From the NCBI RefSeq assembly GCF_947507565.1, contig NC_089193.1:248001-312000 (forward strand): a stretch of 64,000 nucleotides of DNA, in the 5' to 3' direction. The first letter of the stretch is position 1. The number at the start of each line of letters is the position of its first letter. Of this stretch, positions 34,197-44,666 are shown in pieces. This stretch comes from Oscarella lobularis. Its lineage: Eukaryota; Porifera; Homoscleromorpha; Homosclerophorida; Oscarellidae. The position numbers were made by a program, and so were the translations under genes. The notes beneath the pieces are model-generated. The model did not search any database, was not told the DNA's origin, and saw nothing but the letters and a program-made list of their open reading frames with translations.

Positions 34197-36190
34197 TTAG
34201 GTGAAGACCCTCACGACGAGAAGTAGACGTTGCTCGGACAACGAGAAGTCTTTGGTGACCAAAAAGTAGGTAACGATTATGCTTAGATCGATATCGCGGA
34301 AAGCAACTAAAGTAGGCCAGACAGTGCCCATAGCGCTTTGCATGTTGGTCAGGTGAGCCAACATCGGCCCACGCTTATGCATTAACGAACACATAGCGTA
34401 TCGCGGCAAGTCTGTAGTCACTCTTAGGAAAATTGCCCATACCAGACACGTACAATTTGCGTATGATAAATTAACCGTGGCGTCACGTATAGACCTCAAA
34501 CGTTGGTACTTCGTGTCGCGAGCCGTGTCCATGTCCTGTATCATTTAAATAATGTTAGAGCCACGTCGAGTAGTCTCGCGTTGCCAGACCTTTTTCCTGT
34601 CTAAAAATCACAGGGTCTGAGGGAAAGGGTATTGGCATACTCAGTGAGATAGAGCAGTCAAACGATTGAGAACAACAAGGATATACGTAATTAATTACAG
34701 GAGAGAACAGTTGGCCAGTCCATTGTAATTTTACTGTAATTTTTTGTTACGAGTGATAGGCTGCTCCTTTCCCACTCCCTTCACTTCTGTATTTAATTAT
34801 TAGTAACAGGTTGCTTCACTCCCACTCCCTATACTTCCTGTATTTAATTATCAGTGACAGGCTGCTCCACTCCCACTCCCTATACTTCATGTATTTAATT
34901 ATCAGTCGCAGGCTCCTCCACTTCCACTCCATATACTTTCTCTATTTATGTATCAGTCAGAGGCAGCTCCATTCTGACTACCTAGTCTTCCTATATTTTC
35001 CTATGAGTCATAGGCTGCTCCATTCCCACTTCTTGTTGTCATACATGTCCCACTCCCAGTACTTTCTATATTTTTTATGAGTCTTAGGCTGCTCCAGGCT
35101 GCTCCACTCCCTTTCCCTATACTTTCTGTATTTGAGTATAAGTCACAGGCAGCTCCACTCTCGCTCGCTATTTCTCCTATATATAGTTATGAGTCTGCTC
35201 CTCTCCCACTTCCTTTACTTCCTATATTTTATTATCAGTCGCAGGCTGCTCGACTCCCACTCCCCAGACTTTCTCTATTTAATTACCAGTCTCGCGTGCG
35301 GGCCCTTCACCTCTTATCCCGGATAAACCCGGGACGTGAGCGGTGGTTACGCCCACCAGGTCACGCGCGTAGGGCCTGGGCTCCTCCACCTCCACTCCCT
35401 ATACTTCCTGTATTTAATTTTCACTCGCAGGCTCTTCCACTCCCACTTCCACTCCCTTTACTTCTTTATTAGTCATACTCCCACTCCCTATACTTTCTAT
35501 GAGTCACGGGCTTCTCCACTCCCACTCCCTGTATTTCTTGTATAGAAAAGTTCTTTTATCTCTATTTCGCTTTGTGCTGCTTTAATCTAGCCTCGTCCCT
35601 AGATCTTTTTTCGTGGTAGACTCGCTTGTACGGTTAGAAGAGCCGGTAATTTATTGACGGTTTTGTAAGCGACGTCACGACGAAGACGCCGTAGATGACG
35701 CCTCCGATCAGACTCGGCGGATCTGCAGACTCGCAGGAGTATATACGTCGGCGTAGTGTTAATCAGCATGTTCAAGAAAGCGAAAGGCTTTAAAGCGAAG
35801 GAAAATGACTCGATTGGCGTTCATGAACACGCTGTTTAACCCGTCTAGAGGATCATCATTGTTGATGCGCACCTTTTGCACGGCTAGCCATCGCAGCAAG
35901 TAGACAAAAATTCCAATGGATAGTTCACTAGTGAGACCATGCGGGCAAAGCCCAAACGAGAAGATGTAAAAAGGCCGTGTCAGAGCCTGAGGTCGTGGAT
36001 AAGACAGCCACAACGCATTTAATTTAATTATATAGAACAATTACCTTTCAGTGAGGAAGCCAGGCGAAAGCCTGCGTGGTTCATGCAGTGCATGATTGTG
36101 GCGTAAAACAAGGAAGTGACCGCATACAGTAATATAAATATATGTAAATTAGCGTTGCGGCGAGACGAATCGCTTATCTAAAAGCATTTC
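34197..36190 (-). CDS. Weak: possible exons of a polytopic membrane protein split by a minisatellite
   Basis: Three minus-strand stretches look like parts of a membrane protein. About 36160-36048 encodes LHIFILLYAVTSLFYA and HAGFRLASSLK and ends at a GTAATT donor. 36040-35759 encodes FYIFSFGLCPHGL and SIGIFVYLLRWLA. 34544-34197 encodes RDATVNLSYANCTC and SIIVTYFLVTKDFSL. The first stretch faintly resembles ABC-C transmembrane regions, but the order and frames are not convincing. The 51-bp minisatellite lies between the last two. Could be a decayed gene or chance. Confidence 0.22.
34585..34690 (-). repeat. Fragment of duplication block A, inverted
   Basis: It contains AAATCACAGGGTCTGAGGGA, the reverse complement of a part of block A near 10710-10740, with similarity continuing through TGAGATAGAGCAG. 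Solitary fragment. Confidence 0.65.
34755..35555. repeat. 51-bp minisatellite, block 1 (about 13-15 units)
   Basis: The consensus unit begins GCTGCTCCACTCCCACTCCC and continues TATACTTCCTGTATTTAATT plus about 11 bases. Units are degenerate. A short palindrome-bearing insert lies at about 35288-35385 (GTGCGGGCCC against GGGCC with GCGCG). The same satellite recurs at 38885-39605. Long frames here reflect the unit length being a multiple of three. Confidence 0.85.
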
Positions 36191-37053
36191 AGGGAGAGCA
36201 TTCACAATTGCCATCTTCAGGAGACGACAGAAAATAGAAGCGGCCCGCGGAACATGCACTCGGCGCACTCGCTTCGTCTCTGACTGGTACTACTGAGAAA
36301 TGGCTCTTTATTTGTTTTAGCGCTATTACCACAGGCCATTAGCACTCTACCGAAAATTCCTGAACCGGTCGCATCAGGCAGGTTGTCGTCACCTTTGCGT
36401 TTAAAAAAAACGTCGTGTCAATTGTTGGTTTCGCTGACGTGGGTGGCTATATTCGTATCTCTTAGGTAAGTGCGCCACCTAATCGAATATTTCAGTAATC
36501 GCACGTTCCACGAATGTCTAACGTAATGTTTTCGAGCAGGGGGGAGAGAGAGAGGGGAGAGGACAAGACAGGGGGAGGCGCCGGATGGTATAGCCGCCAG
36601 GTAGTAGAGGCGATCGATGTTTTTATTTGAGACACTCTCGCCTTTGAAAAAAAGTCGTTAGGCTCGTAGAGAGACTTTCTATGACATCCCATGAGAAATG
36701 TTCTAAGTGCAGCTTCTCTTGAGTACACATCCGCGGCGTGCTTCACAGTGGCTAGAATTTCCCTAAAGCGACGCTTATACGTGAGAACGCCGAGGTGTCT
36801 ATCGGAAAACCCTTCTTCTCAAAAGGCAGAGTTTTCCGTTACTCGCGCACAGCGTTGTGATGTCGCGTAAAATGCTTTTGTAACGATGTATATGCGCATG
36901 GGGCTTCCATTCCAGATAGAGCTTCGTTGATTTAAGTTCTATATTCGTCCGTGGCGCGTAGCTTTGGTTAAGAATTTCCATAAAGTGATGAATAGACAAA
37001 TGCAGGAAGCGATCGCAGAGCGCAAGCGCAAGGGGCTAGGGATACGGTGGATA

Positions 37054-37062
37054 CCTATAAAA
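37054..37062 (+). promoter_or_regulatory. Probable TATA box of the crystallin-like gene
   Basis: CTATAAAAGG lies about 65 bp upstream of the ATG at 37120, leaving room for a start site about 30 bp downstream and a short leader. This position argues for the internal ATG as the real start rather than an in-frame ATG at 36964, which lies upstream of the TATA. Confidence 0.6.
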
Positions 37063-37119
37063 GGAGAGCAACTTCGCCGCAAACGACTTCCAACCGACTC
37101 ATTCCACGGGTTCAACACA

Positions 37120-37653
37120 ATGACGGATTATGATCAAGTTAGGTTCATCTTCCATAGCGGCCGCTCAGACGTTATCAGCTCAGACACTGTCAACTCCATG
37201 AGGGACGATCTACCAGATGGCATAAAAGCATTTCAAGTCATAGGACGTAAACGATGGATTCTTTACCGATATCGGCGATTCAACCAAGACGAAGGATCAG
37301 ACGACGCCTCGAATCACCGCATCATCGACGAGACGTCTGGCGAAGTCGAATATAGCGTCAAGTCAATGCGAGAAGTCTCTGCGTCGCTGATAGTGTTCGA
37401 GAAGCAAAACTACGGAGGCGAATCGTGCCAATTCAACGAAGACTGTCCCTTTGACAGAGTGATGTTTGGCTATTCGATGAAAGAAACTGCTTCTTCGGCA
37501 ATCGTTAACACTTTGTACAGGCCGTACGAATTTTTCACCGAACCTTTCTTTACAGGGCTATCTGCGGTAAAAGCCCGCGGTGATTATCCCAATTGTGACG
37601 CCATTGGGCTGAAGTCACTGGGAAGTGCTCGGTTGAGAGGAGACTATTGGTGA
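37120..37653 (+). CDS. Beta/gamma-crystallin-like protein, intronless, 177 aa
   Basis: The frame from MTDYDQVRFIF to GDYW and TGA shows two halves in the manner of two-domain beta/gamma-crystallins (usual size about 170-180 aa). The C-terminal half has the Greek-key pattern clearly: SLIVFEKQNYGGESCQF, then SSAIVNTLYRPYEF and a final DAIGLKSLGSARLRG. The N-terminal half is more diverged (VRFIFHSGRSDVISSD, KRWILYRY). The family binds calcium or acts as a stable structural protein; the first non-vertebrate examples were described in sponges. The start was chosen from the TATA position; in-frame codons continue upstream to 36964. No intron is evident, unlike its neighbours. The family call is visual, from fold signatures, and moderately secure. 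Confidence 0.65.
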   Translation: MTDYDQVRFIFHSGRSDVISSDTVNSMRDDLPDGIKAFQVIGRKRWILYRYRRFNQDEGSDDASNHRIIDETSGEVEYSVKSMREVSASLIVFEKQNYGGESCQFNEDCPFDRVMFGYSMKETASSAIVNTLYRPYEFFTEPFFTGLSAVKARGDYPNCDAIGLKSLGSARLRGDYW

Positions 37654-37679
37654 TGCCAGTGTAAGAGAAGACGCGATTT

Positions 37680-38880
37680 CTTCCACGCTCGTCTTTTCTT
37701 TGTTTATGTGTCTTGTCTATGTTTTGTGCACTAACAATACAATTTGATTATCAAGAGGCGTGGCAATACAGGTGGCTCGAAACGAATTCGAATGGATCAC
37801 CGCCTTCTTTTCTTTTACCGAGGCGACGGTCTGCGGCGAGCTCGAGGCGACCGTCCGCGGCGAGAGAGTACTCGCGCAGCCTTCGAAGACTGAAGCGCTG
37901 CTCGACTTCGATCAAACACCGACGAAACATCATGAGAGAGCCAAGTGAAGAGACGAATTTGCTCGAATCTGTCCGATTCTGTCCATGCACAGTGACGTCG
38001 AGTGTCATGTCATAGGTTCGGTCGTTGCTGCTCTGCTTGAAGGACGGATAGTAGTGTGTCTTGTTTATGAGTGATTCGTCAGAGAAGGGTAGGGTAGCGT
38101 AGGTAGGCGTGGCTCCATAAAGAAAAATGTTTGCTTGGCTCATGAGACTCATGCCATGCTTTTAAGACACTTTCTCGGTCCCGGATGCTCCGCAACCGTC
38201 GACTGTTGTTGCGAGGCATCCGAGAAAGCGTCTGGGTAAGAGGCTATGAAAGGTCGTATATCAATGTGTAGCTATTTCAGTGTATAACTGAAGCAGTTTG
38301 GCTTTGGTGTGATCAAAGCGCTAAACACCACAAAAAAGTATTTTTTTCGAAATGATGAAGTTGAAAATGACTGATTTCTGACTACGCGTTGATAAACGTC
38401 AGAGAAAATTGAAAAAACAATAATTGTATTTCGCTCACCCTCTATAAGAAACGAGACGTGGATTGCCGCATTCGGTTGAGAAAGAAGGCTATTTGAAACA
38501 CCACGTGACTAAAGACGATGCGCGCGTTATATGTACTTTCCTCCCTGGAGACTAACCAGAGACTGGCTTACGTCGATCGTCCTCAGTTGAAGCATTTGAT
38601 CACAGGTACGTCTCGTAATCATGCACCTCTCACCCAAAAACGTCGTTAGCGGGCAGCTAACCGATTTCAATCGTGGGACGCGTCTGCATAGGTAATGAAA
38701 TGAATTTCTTGGGAGAAGCCTAGCCTCGGATCCAGGCCGCTCTCAGCTAGCAAGGTTCATGGGAGAAGCCTCGGTCCGCAGGTGCATCCAAACGTGCAGG
38801 CGTTGTTATTGGGGCTCTTTACTTCCACTTTAAAACGTTCGTCTCTTTTTATGAGATCGATGGCCATCATCGTCTCTTTA
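37680..38880. other. Intergenic, one hairpin, no gene seen
   Basis: A near-perfect hairpin at 38168-38232 pairs CTTTCTCGG...GGATGC with GCATCCGAGAAAG around a GTCGAC loop. It could be a tiny inverted-repeat element. A CG-rich segment at 37820-37870 has two similar GAGGCGACxGTCxGCGGCGAG units. No coding features are convincing. Confidence 0.5.
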
Positions 38881-38884
38881 TGAT

Positions 38885-39605
38885 TATATGAGTCACAGGG
38901 GTTCATCTCCCACTCCCTGTAGTTTCTATATTTTTTTACGAGTCATAGGCTGCTCCACTCCCACTCCTGTATCAAATATCATTCACAGGCTTCTGCACTC
39001 CCACTCCCTATACTTCCTGTGTTTAATTATCAGTTACAGGCAGCTCCACTCTCATTCTCTATACTTCCTATTTTTTTGTTATTAGTCATGGGCTGCTCCA
39101 ATCCCACTCCCTATAGACCACTTGCACGTGATGTCACCGTGCAAGTGTTCTATACTTCCTATATTTTGTTATGAGTCATACATGTAGGCTTCTGCACTCC
39201 AACTCCCTGTACTTTCTATATTTTTTATGAGTCATAGGCTGCTCCACTCCCACTCCCTCTATTTAATTATCAGTCACAGGCAGCTCCACTCTCACTCCCT
39301 ATACTTCCTATATATTTGTTATGAGTGACAGGCTGCTCAACTATCACTCCCTACACTTCCTGTATTTATTTATGAGACACAGGCTGCTCGACTCCCACTC
39401 CCCATAATTCTTGTTTTTATTTATGAATGACAGTTTGCTCGACTCCCACTCACTATACTTCCTTTATTTAATTTTGAGTCACAGACCACTCGTCTCCCAC
39501 TCCCTTTTTTTTTAAATATGAGTCACAGGCTGCTCGTCTCCCACTCTCTATACTTCCTGTATTTATTTGTGAGCCACATGCTGCTTGACTCCGACTCTCT
39601 GTACG
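38885..39605. repeat. 51-bp minisatellite, block 2
   Basis: Same consensus as 34755-35555 (TGCTCCACTCCCACTCCCTA and so on), again degenerate. A short palindrome CACTTGCACG-TGATGTCAC-CGTGCAAGTG is inserted at about 39117-39150. The two blocks flank the crystallin-like gene. Confidence 0.85.
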
Positions 39606-39869
39606 AGTTGCTGTCTATTGACAGTCTTGCGTCAGCTCATTGTGTTGAGAAGACCTCTCTGCTTGCACTGGCATGGATATAAGGGCCTTCGATGACGTCT
39701 GTGTAGATCCTGACTTAGAGTGACCGAAGCCAACTGCAAATGCCCTTCTTTGTTTCAGACGCATCAGACTATACAGCAAAGGAGGCTGGATTGTAGTCCT
39801 TCTGAAGAAGCTATACAGAATCTCAGAGCGTAGGTACTGCGCAGGCGCTTGATAATTGCATTACCAATG

Positions 39870-40748
39870 AGAGATAGAGAAGGAGAGGGATGTGAAACTC
39901 CCCCTTATCACGTGACTTTTTCTGGTCACAGGATTGAAGCCCTTTCGATCGCAGGATGTTCGCGCCGCTGTACAAGGCGCGAGGGTTTTTACTTGCAACT
40001 GTAGGAAATATAGAAGGATCAATGCGTAGAATCTAATTCCTCAATTGAAAAGGCTGCCACTAGGCGTATAGCGAGATCGTTGCAGCGGTTGATACTTGCT
40101 TCTCTCCTTTGCCTGGCTGCTGTGCTATCTCCGTATGACAATAGGGTGCCCAGAAAACCTCTGTTTGACCTTGCTTACGATTTTTTTTCCGTCGTCACTG
40201 GTTGTACAAAATGCGATCTTATGACGACATTGAAACACGGCGATGGCCGACCACAACACCGTTCGCTCCGTAAAGCGATGCGCTCTCAAACAAACCAAAT
40301 TGTATGGCAATCGGAGTTTTCGTTAGAGTGTGGGAGGGTGCAAAACGCGACCATGAAGACACGCCCAGGAAGGCGCCTTTTAGCGAATTACGTCGGAACG
40401 GCAGCTTAATTTCGCAAACTATCTCCTGCATTCGATAGCGGAACGTCTTGGCAATTTAGTAGACCCATTGGTTTGGAAAAATTCACAAAGGCAAAAAGCG
40501 AGAGGGTGCAAAGTAAAATTTATGCACCGGGCAGGTGTTTGGTGCCTTATGCGGAGACCGAACACTTATGAACGGTCATATAAGCGTCAGTTTATATCCA
40601 AAGTATCAGTTTTTGAAAATAATTCTCCTACTGACTGCAACAGAAATAGACGAAATGAGGCGCTTGTACAAGGTTATACGGGACGGCTTCATTCCTCTGA
40701 CCAGGAAAGTCACGTGATAAGGGGGACATCCCTCTCCTCTCTATATCT
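39870..40748. mobile_element. Non-autonomous TIR element abutting a Helitron end
   Basis: The left TIR (AGAGATAGAGAAGGAGAGGG, then CCTTATCACGTGACTTT) is mirrored at the right (AAAGTCACGTGATAAGGGGG, then CCCTCTCCTCTCTATATCT). This is the family of 16539-17452, with the same CACGTG-bearing TIR. No target duplication is clear. Its right edge lies within five bases of the Helitron 3' terminus at 40753. Internal frames are not conserved. Confidence 0.7.
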
Positions 40749-40752
40749 TGTA

Positions 40753-41230
40753 CTAGCTGCAATACCCGTTCTTCGAACGGGTGCTTTTGAATATAAGTAT
40801 ATATCGAGAGAGAGGTTTGAAGAGTTATTCATTTATTGTTATAACCTCGGGATAAACAATGTTTTTAGTTGTAGTGTCTGCTAAAATGAAAAGGTTTCCC
40901 GGAGTCGATACACGTGACCACTCAACGTAAAACTGTCCCTGAGAAAAGCACGGTTCTTGGAGGTCTAAGCCACATGTGCGTAGGGTTTAGCCTTGCGATT
41001 TATTGATCGTCATAGCGAATGAGTGTATACCCGTCTTGGACGGGTATATGAATGTGTTCACGCAGCAATTGAAGTACTGCGCGCGTTTTGTAATATCCCC
41101 AGACCACATCAGCGGAGAGAACCTCTCCGCTGGTTTGGCATGGGTACCCGCACCGGAGATACCCAGATCGCACCGCGAGGATGAGGATAACCACAAAATG
41201 TTTCTGTACAATTGTTGGAGGTGTAAGGTT
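40753..41230 (-). mobile_element. Helitron remnant: C-terminal helicase segment and 3' terminus
   Basis: Read on the minus strand, the segment encodes SFAMTINKSQG, a stop (TAA where Helitron helicases have Gln), then LDLQEPCFSQGQFYV, SRVSTPGNLFILAD and NIVYPEV. These are the final motifs of Pif1-like Helitron helicases (the GQLYVACSRV motif VI is recognisable). About 100 bp later the canonical 3' end follows: hairpin ACCCGTTCGAAGAACGGGT, a short spacer, and CTAG (at 40756-40753) next to T. The nonsense codon and the missing upstream helicase and Rep parts show it is dead. Confidence 0.85.
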
Positions 41231-41560
41231 TATAGTGAAATAGGTGTACCAGAGATTTCTTTGGCCACAGGTGTACCTTCGATCACTGTGGTCACAGGTG
41301 TACGTGTGATCACTGTAGTGGTGGACCTCTGGCCACATGCAGTGATCACGGGTACAACTGTGGCCAAAGTGATCCTGTGTACACCTGTGGCCCAAGTGCA
41401 AGTACACTTGTGGCCACAGTGATCACAGGTACATCTGTGAACACAGCGAACAGAGGTATACCTGTAGTTAGAGGTATCTGGTATACACCTGTGACTGTGG
41501 CCCCACTGTTCTCTGGTATACCTGTGACCACAGAGATGTCTGGTACAACTGTTATAACAG
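41230..41560. repeat. Degenerate minisatellite rich in GTGATCAC and TGTGGCCACAG
   Basis: A run of about 330 bp made of imperfect units around 25-30 bp containing combinations of GGTGTACCTGTG, GTGATCAC and GTGGCCACAG. Frames stay open on both strands because of composition. It lies between the helicase remnant and the array of Helitron 3' ends. Confidence 0.7.
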
Positions 41561-41569
41561 TAACACCTC

Positions 41570-42400
41570 AAACCTCTAGCTCTCTCGATATATACCTATA
41601 TTCAAAAGCACCCGTTCGAAGAACGGATATTGCGGCTAGCTACAAAGCGAAGACAATGCGCATTCCCGAGGTTATAACAGTAACACCTCAAACCTCTCTC
41701 TCTCGATATACACGTGTATTCAAAAGCACCCGTTCGAAGAACGGGTATATTGCGGCTAGCTACAAAGCGAAGACAATGCGCATTCCCGAGGTTATATAAA
41801 ACTTACACCTCAAACCTCTCTCTCGACATATACATATATTCAAAAGCACCCGTTCGAAGAACGGATATTGCGGCTAGCTACAAAGCGAAGACAATGCGCA
41901 TTCCCGAAGTTATAACAGTAGCACCTCAAACCTCTCTCTCGATATGCACTTATATTCAAAAGCACCCGTTCGAAGAACGGGTATATTGCGGCTAGCTACA
42001 AAGCGAAGACAATGCGCATTCCCGAGGTTATATAACACTTACACCTCAAACCTCTCTCTCGACATGTGGTATACATATATTCAAACGCACCCGTTCGAAG
42101 AACGGATATTGCGGCTAGCTACAAAGCGAAGACAATGCGCGTACCCGAGGTTATAACAGTAACACCTCAAACGGATATTGCGGCTAGCTACAAAGCGAAA
42201 ACAATGCGCATTCCCGAGGTTATATAACACTTACACCTCAAACCTCTCTCTCGACATACATACAGTACACTTATATCGAAAAGCACCCGTTCGAAGAACG
42301 GGTATATTGCGGCTAGCTACAAAGCGAAGACAATGCGCATTCCCGAGATTATAACAGTAACACCTCCGCTCAAAGATTGCGGCTAGCTACAGAGCGAAGA
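41570..42400 (+). repeat. Tandem array of Helitron 3' termini (about eight units, about 118 bp)
   Basis: Each full unit contains CCCGAGGTTATAACAGTAAC (the codons for the helicase PEVIT end), a CTCTCTCTCGATAT tract, the hairpin CACCCGTTCGAAGAACGG(GT), TATTGCGG and CTAG, followed by CTACAAAGCGAAGACAATGC. CTAG occurs at 41636, 41756, 41874, 41992, 42114, 42184, 42313 and 42383. The spacing is 118-129 bp except for two 70-bp units that have lost the hairpin. The array is opposite in orientation to the remnant at 40753-41230. Confidence 0.85.
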
Positions 42401-42414
42401 CAATGCGCATGCGC

Positions 42415-42652
42415 CGATCGACGACGCAATTGTCGATGACGCAATTGGAACGCGGTCGAGCTCGTCGACCTTCGCGAGGTCCGATCGACGATCGCGCAAT
42501 TGGAACGCGGTGGGCGAGCTCGTCGCGACGTCTCCTTCGCGATGTCCGATCGACGACGCCCCTTTCGATGACGCAATCAAGATGGCGACACGCAGGGTAT
42601 CCGGGTACCCCCCCGTCGAGTCCCCGGAGGCGTGTTCGCCATATATATGTAG
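42415..42652 (+). promoter_or_regulatory. Putative promoter region of the sialyltransferase gene
   Basis: CG-rich sequence contains two imperfect copies of GCAATTGGAACGCGGT followed by CGAGCTCGTCG (about 42430-42470 and 42495-42530), and CAAGATGGCGAC at 42588, a good match to the metazoan YY1-type core-promoter motif. The first ATG of the gene is at 42653. Inference from motif and position only. Confidence 0.4.
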
Positions 42653-44591
42653 ATGGCAACCAGGCTTTCGTTCCTTTTCGCTTACGCCGTCATCCTTTCT
42701 GTTATCCTCAACGCAATGCTGTATCGTAGTCGATTGATAGCAAAATGGGTTCCCACTGATGGCGACTGCACGTCCGTTAGTTCGACGCAGTCAAGTAACG
42801 AAGCGCTTTGCTGTAAGTACAGTCCTTCCTCTGTAAAGCAGAGTGCCTGGCTCTTCCCATGCCAGAACGGGCACAAAGCAATTTCTGAGAATGCTTTCTA
42901 TAAAAGCAAGTAGATATACGGTTGCCTGCAATTCTACCTAAGCTTACGTTTTTATAAGACACGCACTAAGCGTTAGCCTCGGTTCCAGACCCTCTCTCCC
43001 CCGGATGTTACCGATCCTTGGAGTCTGGTACGTCCGATCCTTGGAGTCTGGTACGGTCCCGCCTCTAACCCCGCCTATTATGACGTGAGGGAACTGTATG
43101 GTAACGATGGTGTAACCGACCTGTAAATCCTCCGTTCGCACCCATTTTCGCCCTCAGAAGCTATCCGATCTGTGTTGGCCGCTTACACTTCGTAGTAAAA
43201 GCCACTTCTATCCGATCGAGGCCCCTTTCAACACAGATCGGAAGATCAGAGATAGCTTCTGAGGGCGAAATGGGTGCGAACGGAGGATTTACAGGTCGGT
43301 TACAACATACTGTTCCCCCACGTCATAATAGGCGGGGTTAGGGACGGGACCGTACCAGACCCTCTCTCCAAGGATCGGTAACATCCGGGGGAGAGAGGGT
43401 CTGGAACCGAGGCTAAGTAAGGGTTGTACGCTCAATTATTATTACTCCATGCACTGCATGTAGTTTCAACCCGCAGCTAAAAGTTCCTATGAGTAAAGAG
43501 TTGTTCCCTTATTTTTTCTTTCCTCCGGTAATCGATTGGCAGATCGAGTGGGCGTGCCAACAAAATCCAAGTGGTTTTGTGACATCTATATGAACAGAAC
43601 GAGTAAAATAAAGATATTCCTTACCCCGGGTGATCCGCCTATATCAAGCGAAACAGCCAGTTTCATTGCAGTATAATCGCATTGTTTGTCTGTTGCATCG
43701 AAATATGACTATGTTTGTAGAGGAAAGGCTCAACGTCGCTTGCTGCCAAAGCAGCAGCAGCGGCTGCTGCGAGTACCGTTTCTAATGAAAACATCTTTGA
43801 TCAATTGAGACGGACAAGAGAAAAACTGACTTGTGCAGTCGTCGGTAATTCCGCTAATCTACTCAATTCGCGGTGCGGTCCTGTCATTGATCAGAACGAC
43901 GTAGTGATAAGGCAACTCTGCGTGCATCTTTTTGTTATCTATAGTAATCTTCTAACTTAGAATGAACGCGGCTGCAACCAAGGGTTACGAAAAGGATGTA
44001 GGCAGCAGGACGACATTTCAGTCGCTTTATCAGCGAATAGAAAAGGAATATAAAAAGCCTAACAAAGTGCTTCTTGTATCTGTGCATACTAAAGAACTCA
44101 GATGGGCTGCACGTGCCGCAGGAAATCTTCACTTGACACCGTCTGACGTATATACTTTCCTGAAAACCGATATACTGAAAGCAATTCATATTAATCTCAA
44201 GTCTCTAGGTGTATTTAGTGCATCCAGCGTTTGTCCGTGCAGTGACAATGGAAGTACTTGGAGAAAAGAAGGCCACAATTACATCAGGTGCCCTTCTTCT
44301 TACCTTGGCTGTTCACCTTTGCAATGAAGTGAGCTTAGCTCCATAACAGCTGCCGTGTACCTGCTCTACATGTACTGTTCTCGTTCTATCCAGGTAAACG
44401 TTTTTGGGTTTGGTCGAAATGAAAAGGGTTTGTATTCGCATTATGACAGAGAAATTGCTCCAGAGAGAGCGCTGAAAATCGTCAGTTTCCACCCGCTGAA
44501 AGAAGAAGAAGAGTATCGAAATAAATTAGTCGAAGGCGGCATTATAAGAGTGTATAAAGGGAAAACAAACAGTTCCTCTCTCTGTGAGTGA
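42653..44591 (+). CDS. Sialyltransferase, GT29 family, type II Golgi membrane protein
   Basis: Exon 1 (42653-42812) encodes a short N-terminus with a signal anchor (FLFAYAVILSVILNAML). Exon 2 (about 43721-43911) has an alanine-rich stretch and the first part of sialylmotif L (CAVVGNSANL to DQNDVVIR). Exon 3 (43961-44147) completes it (MNAAATKGYEKDVGSRTT). Exon 4 (44209-44328) has sialylmotif S (ATITSGALLLTLAVHLCNE), and exon 5 (44394-44591) has motif III (YSHYD) and motif VS (HPLKEEEE). The intron at 43912 uses a GC donor; the intron at 44148-44208 is 61 bp. Exon 1 ends in phase 1 and does not join exon 2 in frame by the sites I see, so an additional exon may lie between 42813 and 43720. It would transfer sialic acid from CMP-sialic acid to glycans in the Golgi. 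Linkage type is not assigned. A palindromic element sits in the first intron. Confidence 0.85.
42973..43416. mobile_element. Palindromic element in an intron, 444 bp
   Basis: The termini TTAGCCTCGGTTCCAGACCC and its complement enclose arms of about 180 bp that meet near 43200. Each arm contains AGAAGCTATC and TTACAGGTCGGTTAC in opposite senses. The left arm has a small duplicated unit (GATCCTTGGAGTCTGGTACG). No target duplication is clear. No coding capacity. Confidence 0.75.
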
Positions 44592-44666
44592 AACGTCTTA
44601 GGCTATATTCCTCTTCGGTTGAAATTAATACTGATATAGTCATGTGGCACCTTAAAAAAAAGATTT

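Noticed and set aside
34811-35545. Long plus-strand frames with 17-residue repeats (LLHSHSLYFLYLI type)
   Set aside because: They come from the 51-bp minisatellite, whose unit is a multiple of three; there are no splice sites or conserved flanks.
36964-37119. Upstream in-frame ATG for the crystallin-like gene
   Set aside because: It precedes the TATA box at 37054 and adds a basic, unconserved 52-residue extension.
41003-42156. Frames through the GTGATCAC minisatellite and the Helitron array
   Set aside because: Both strands are open because of repeat composition; the only real protein signal is the minus-strand helicase remnant at 40753-41041.
41570-42400. Possible CRISPR-like array (regular palindromic repeats)
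   Set aside because: Unit length about 118 bp with near-identical 'spacers', Helitron termini in each unit, and a eukaryotic context exclude it.
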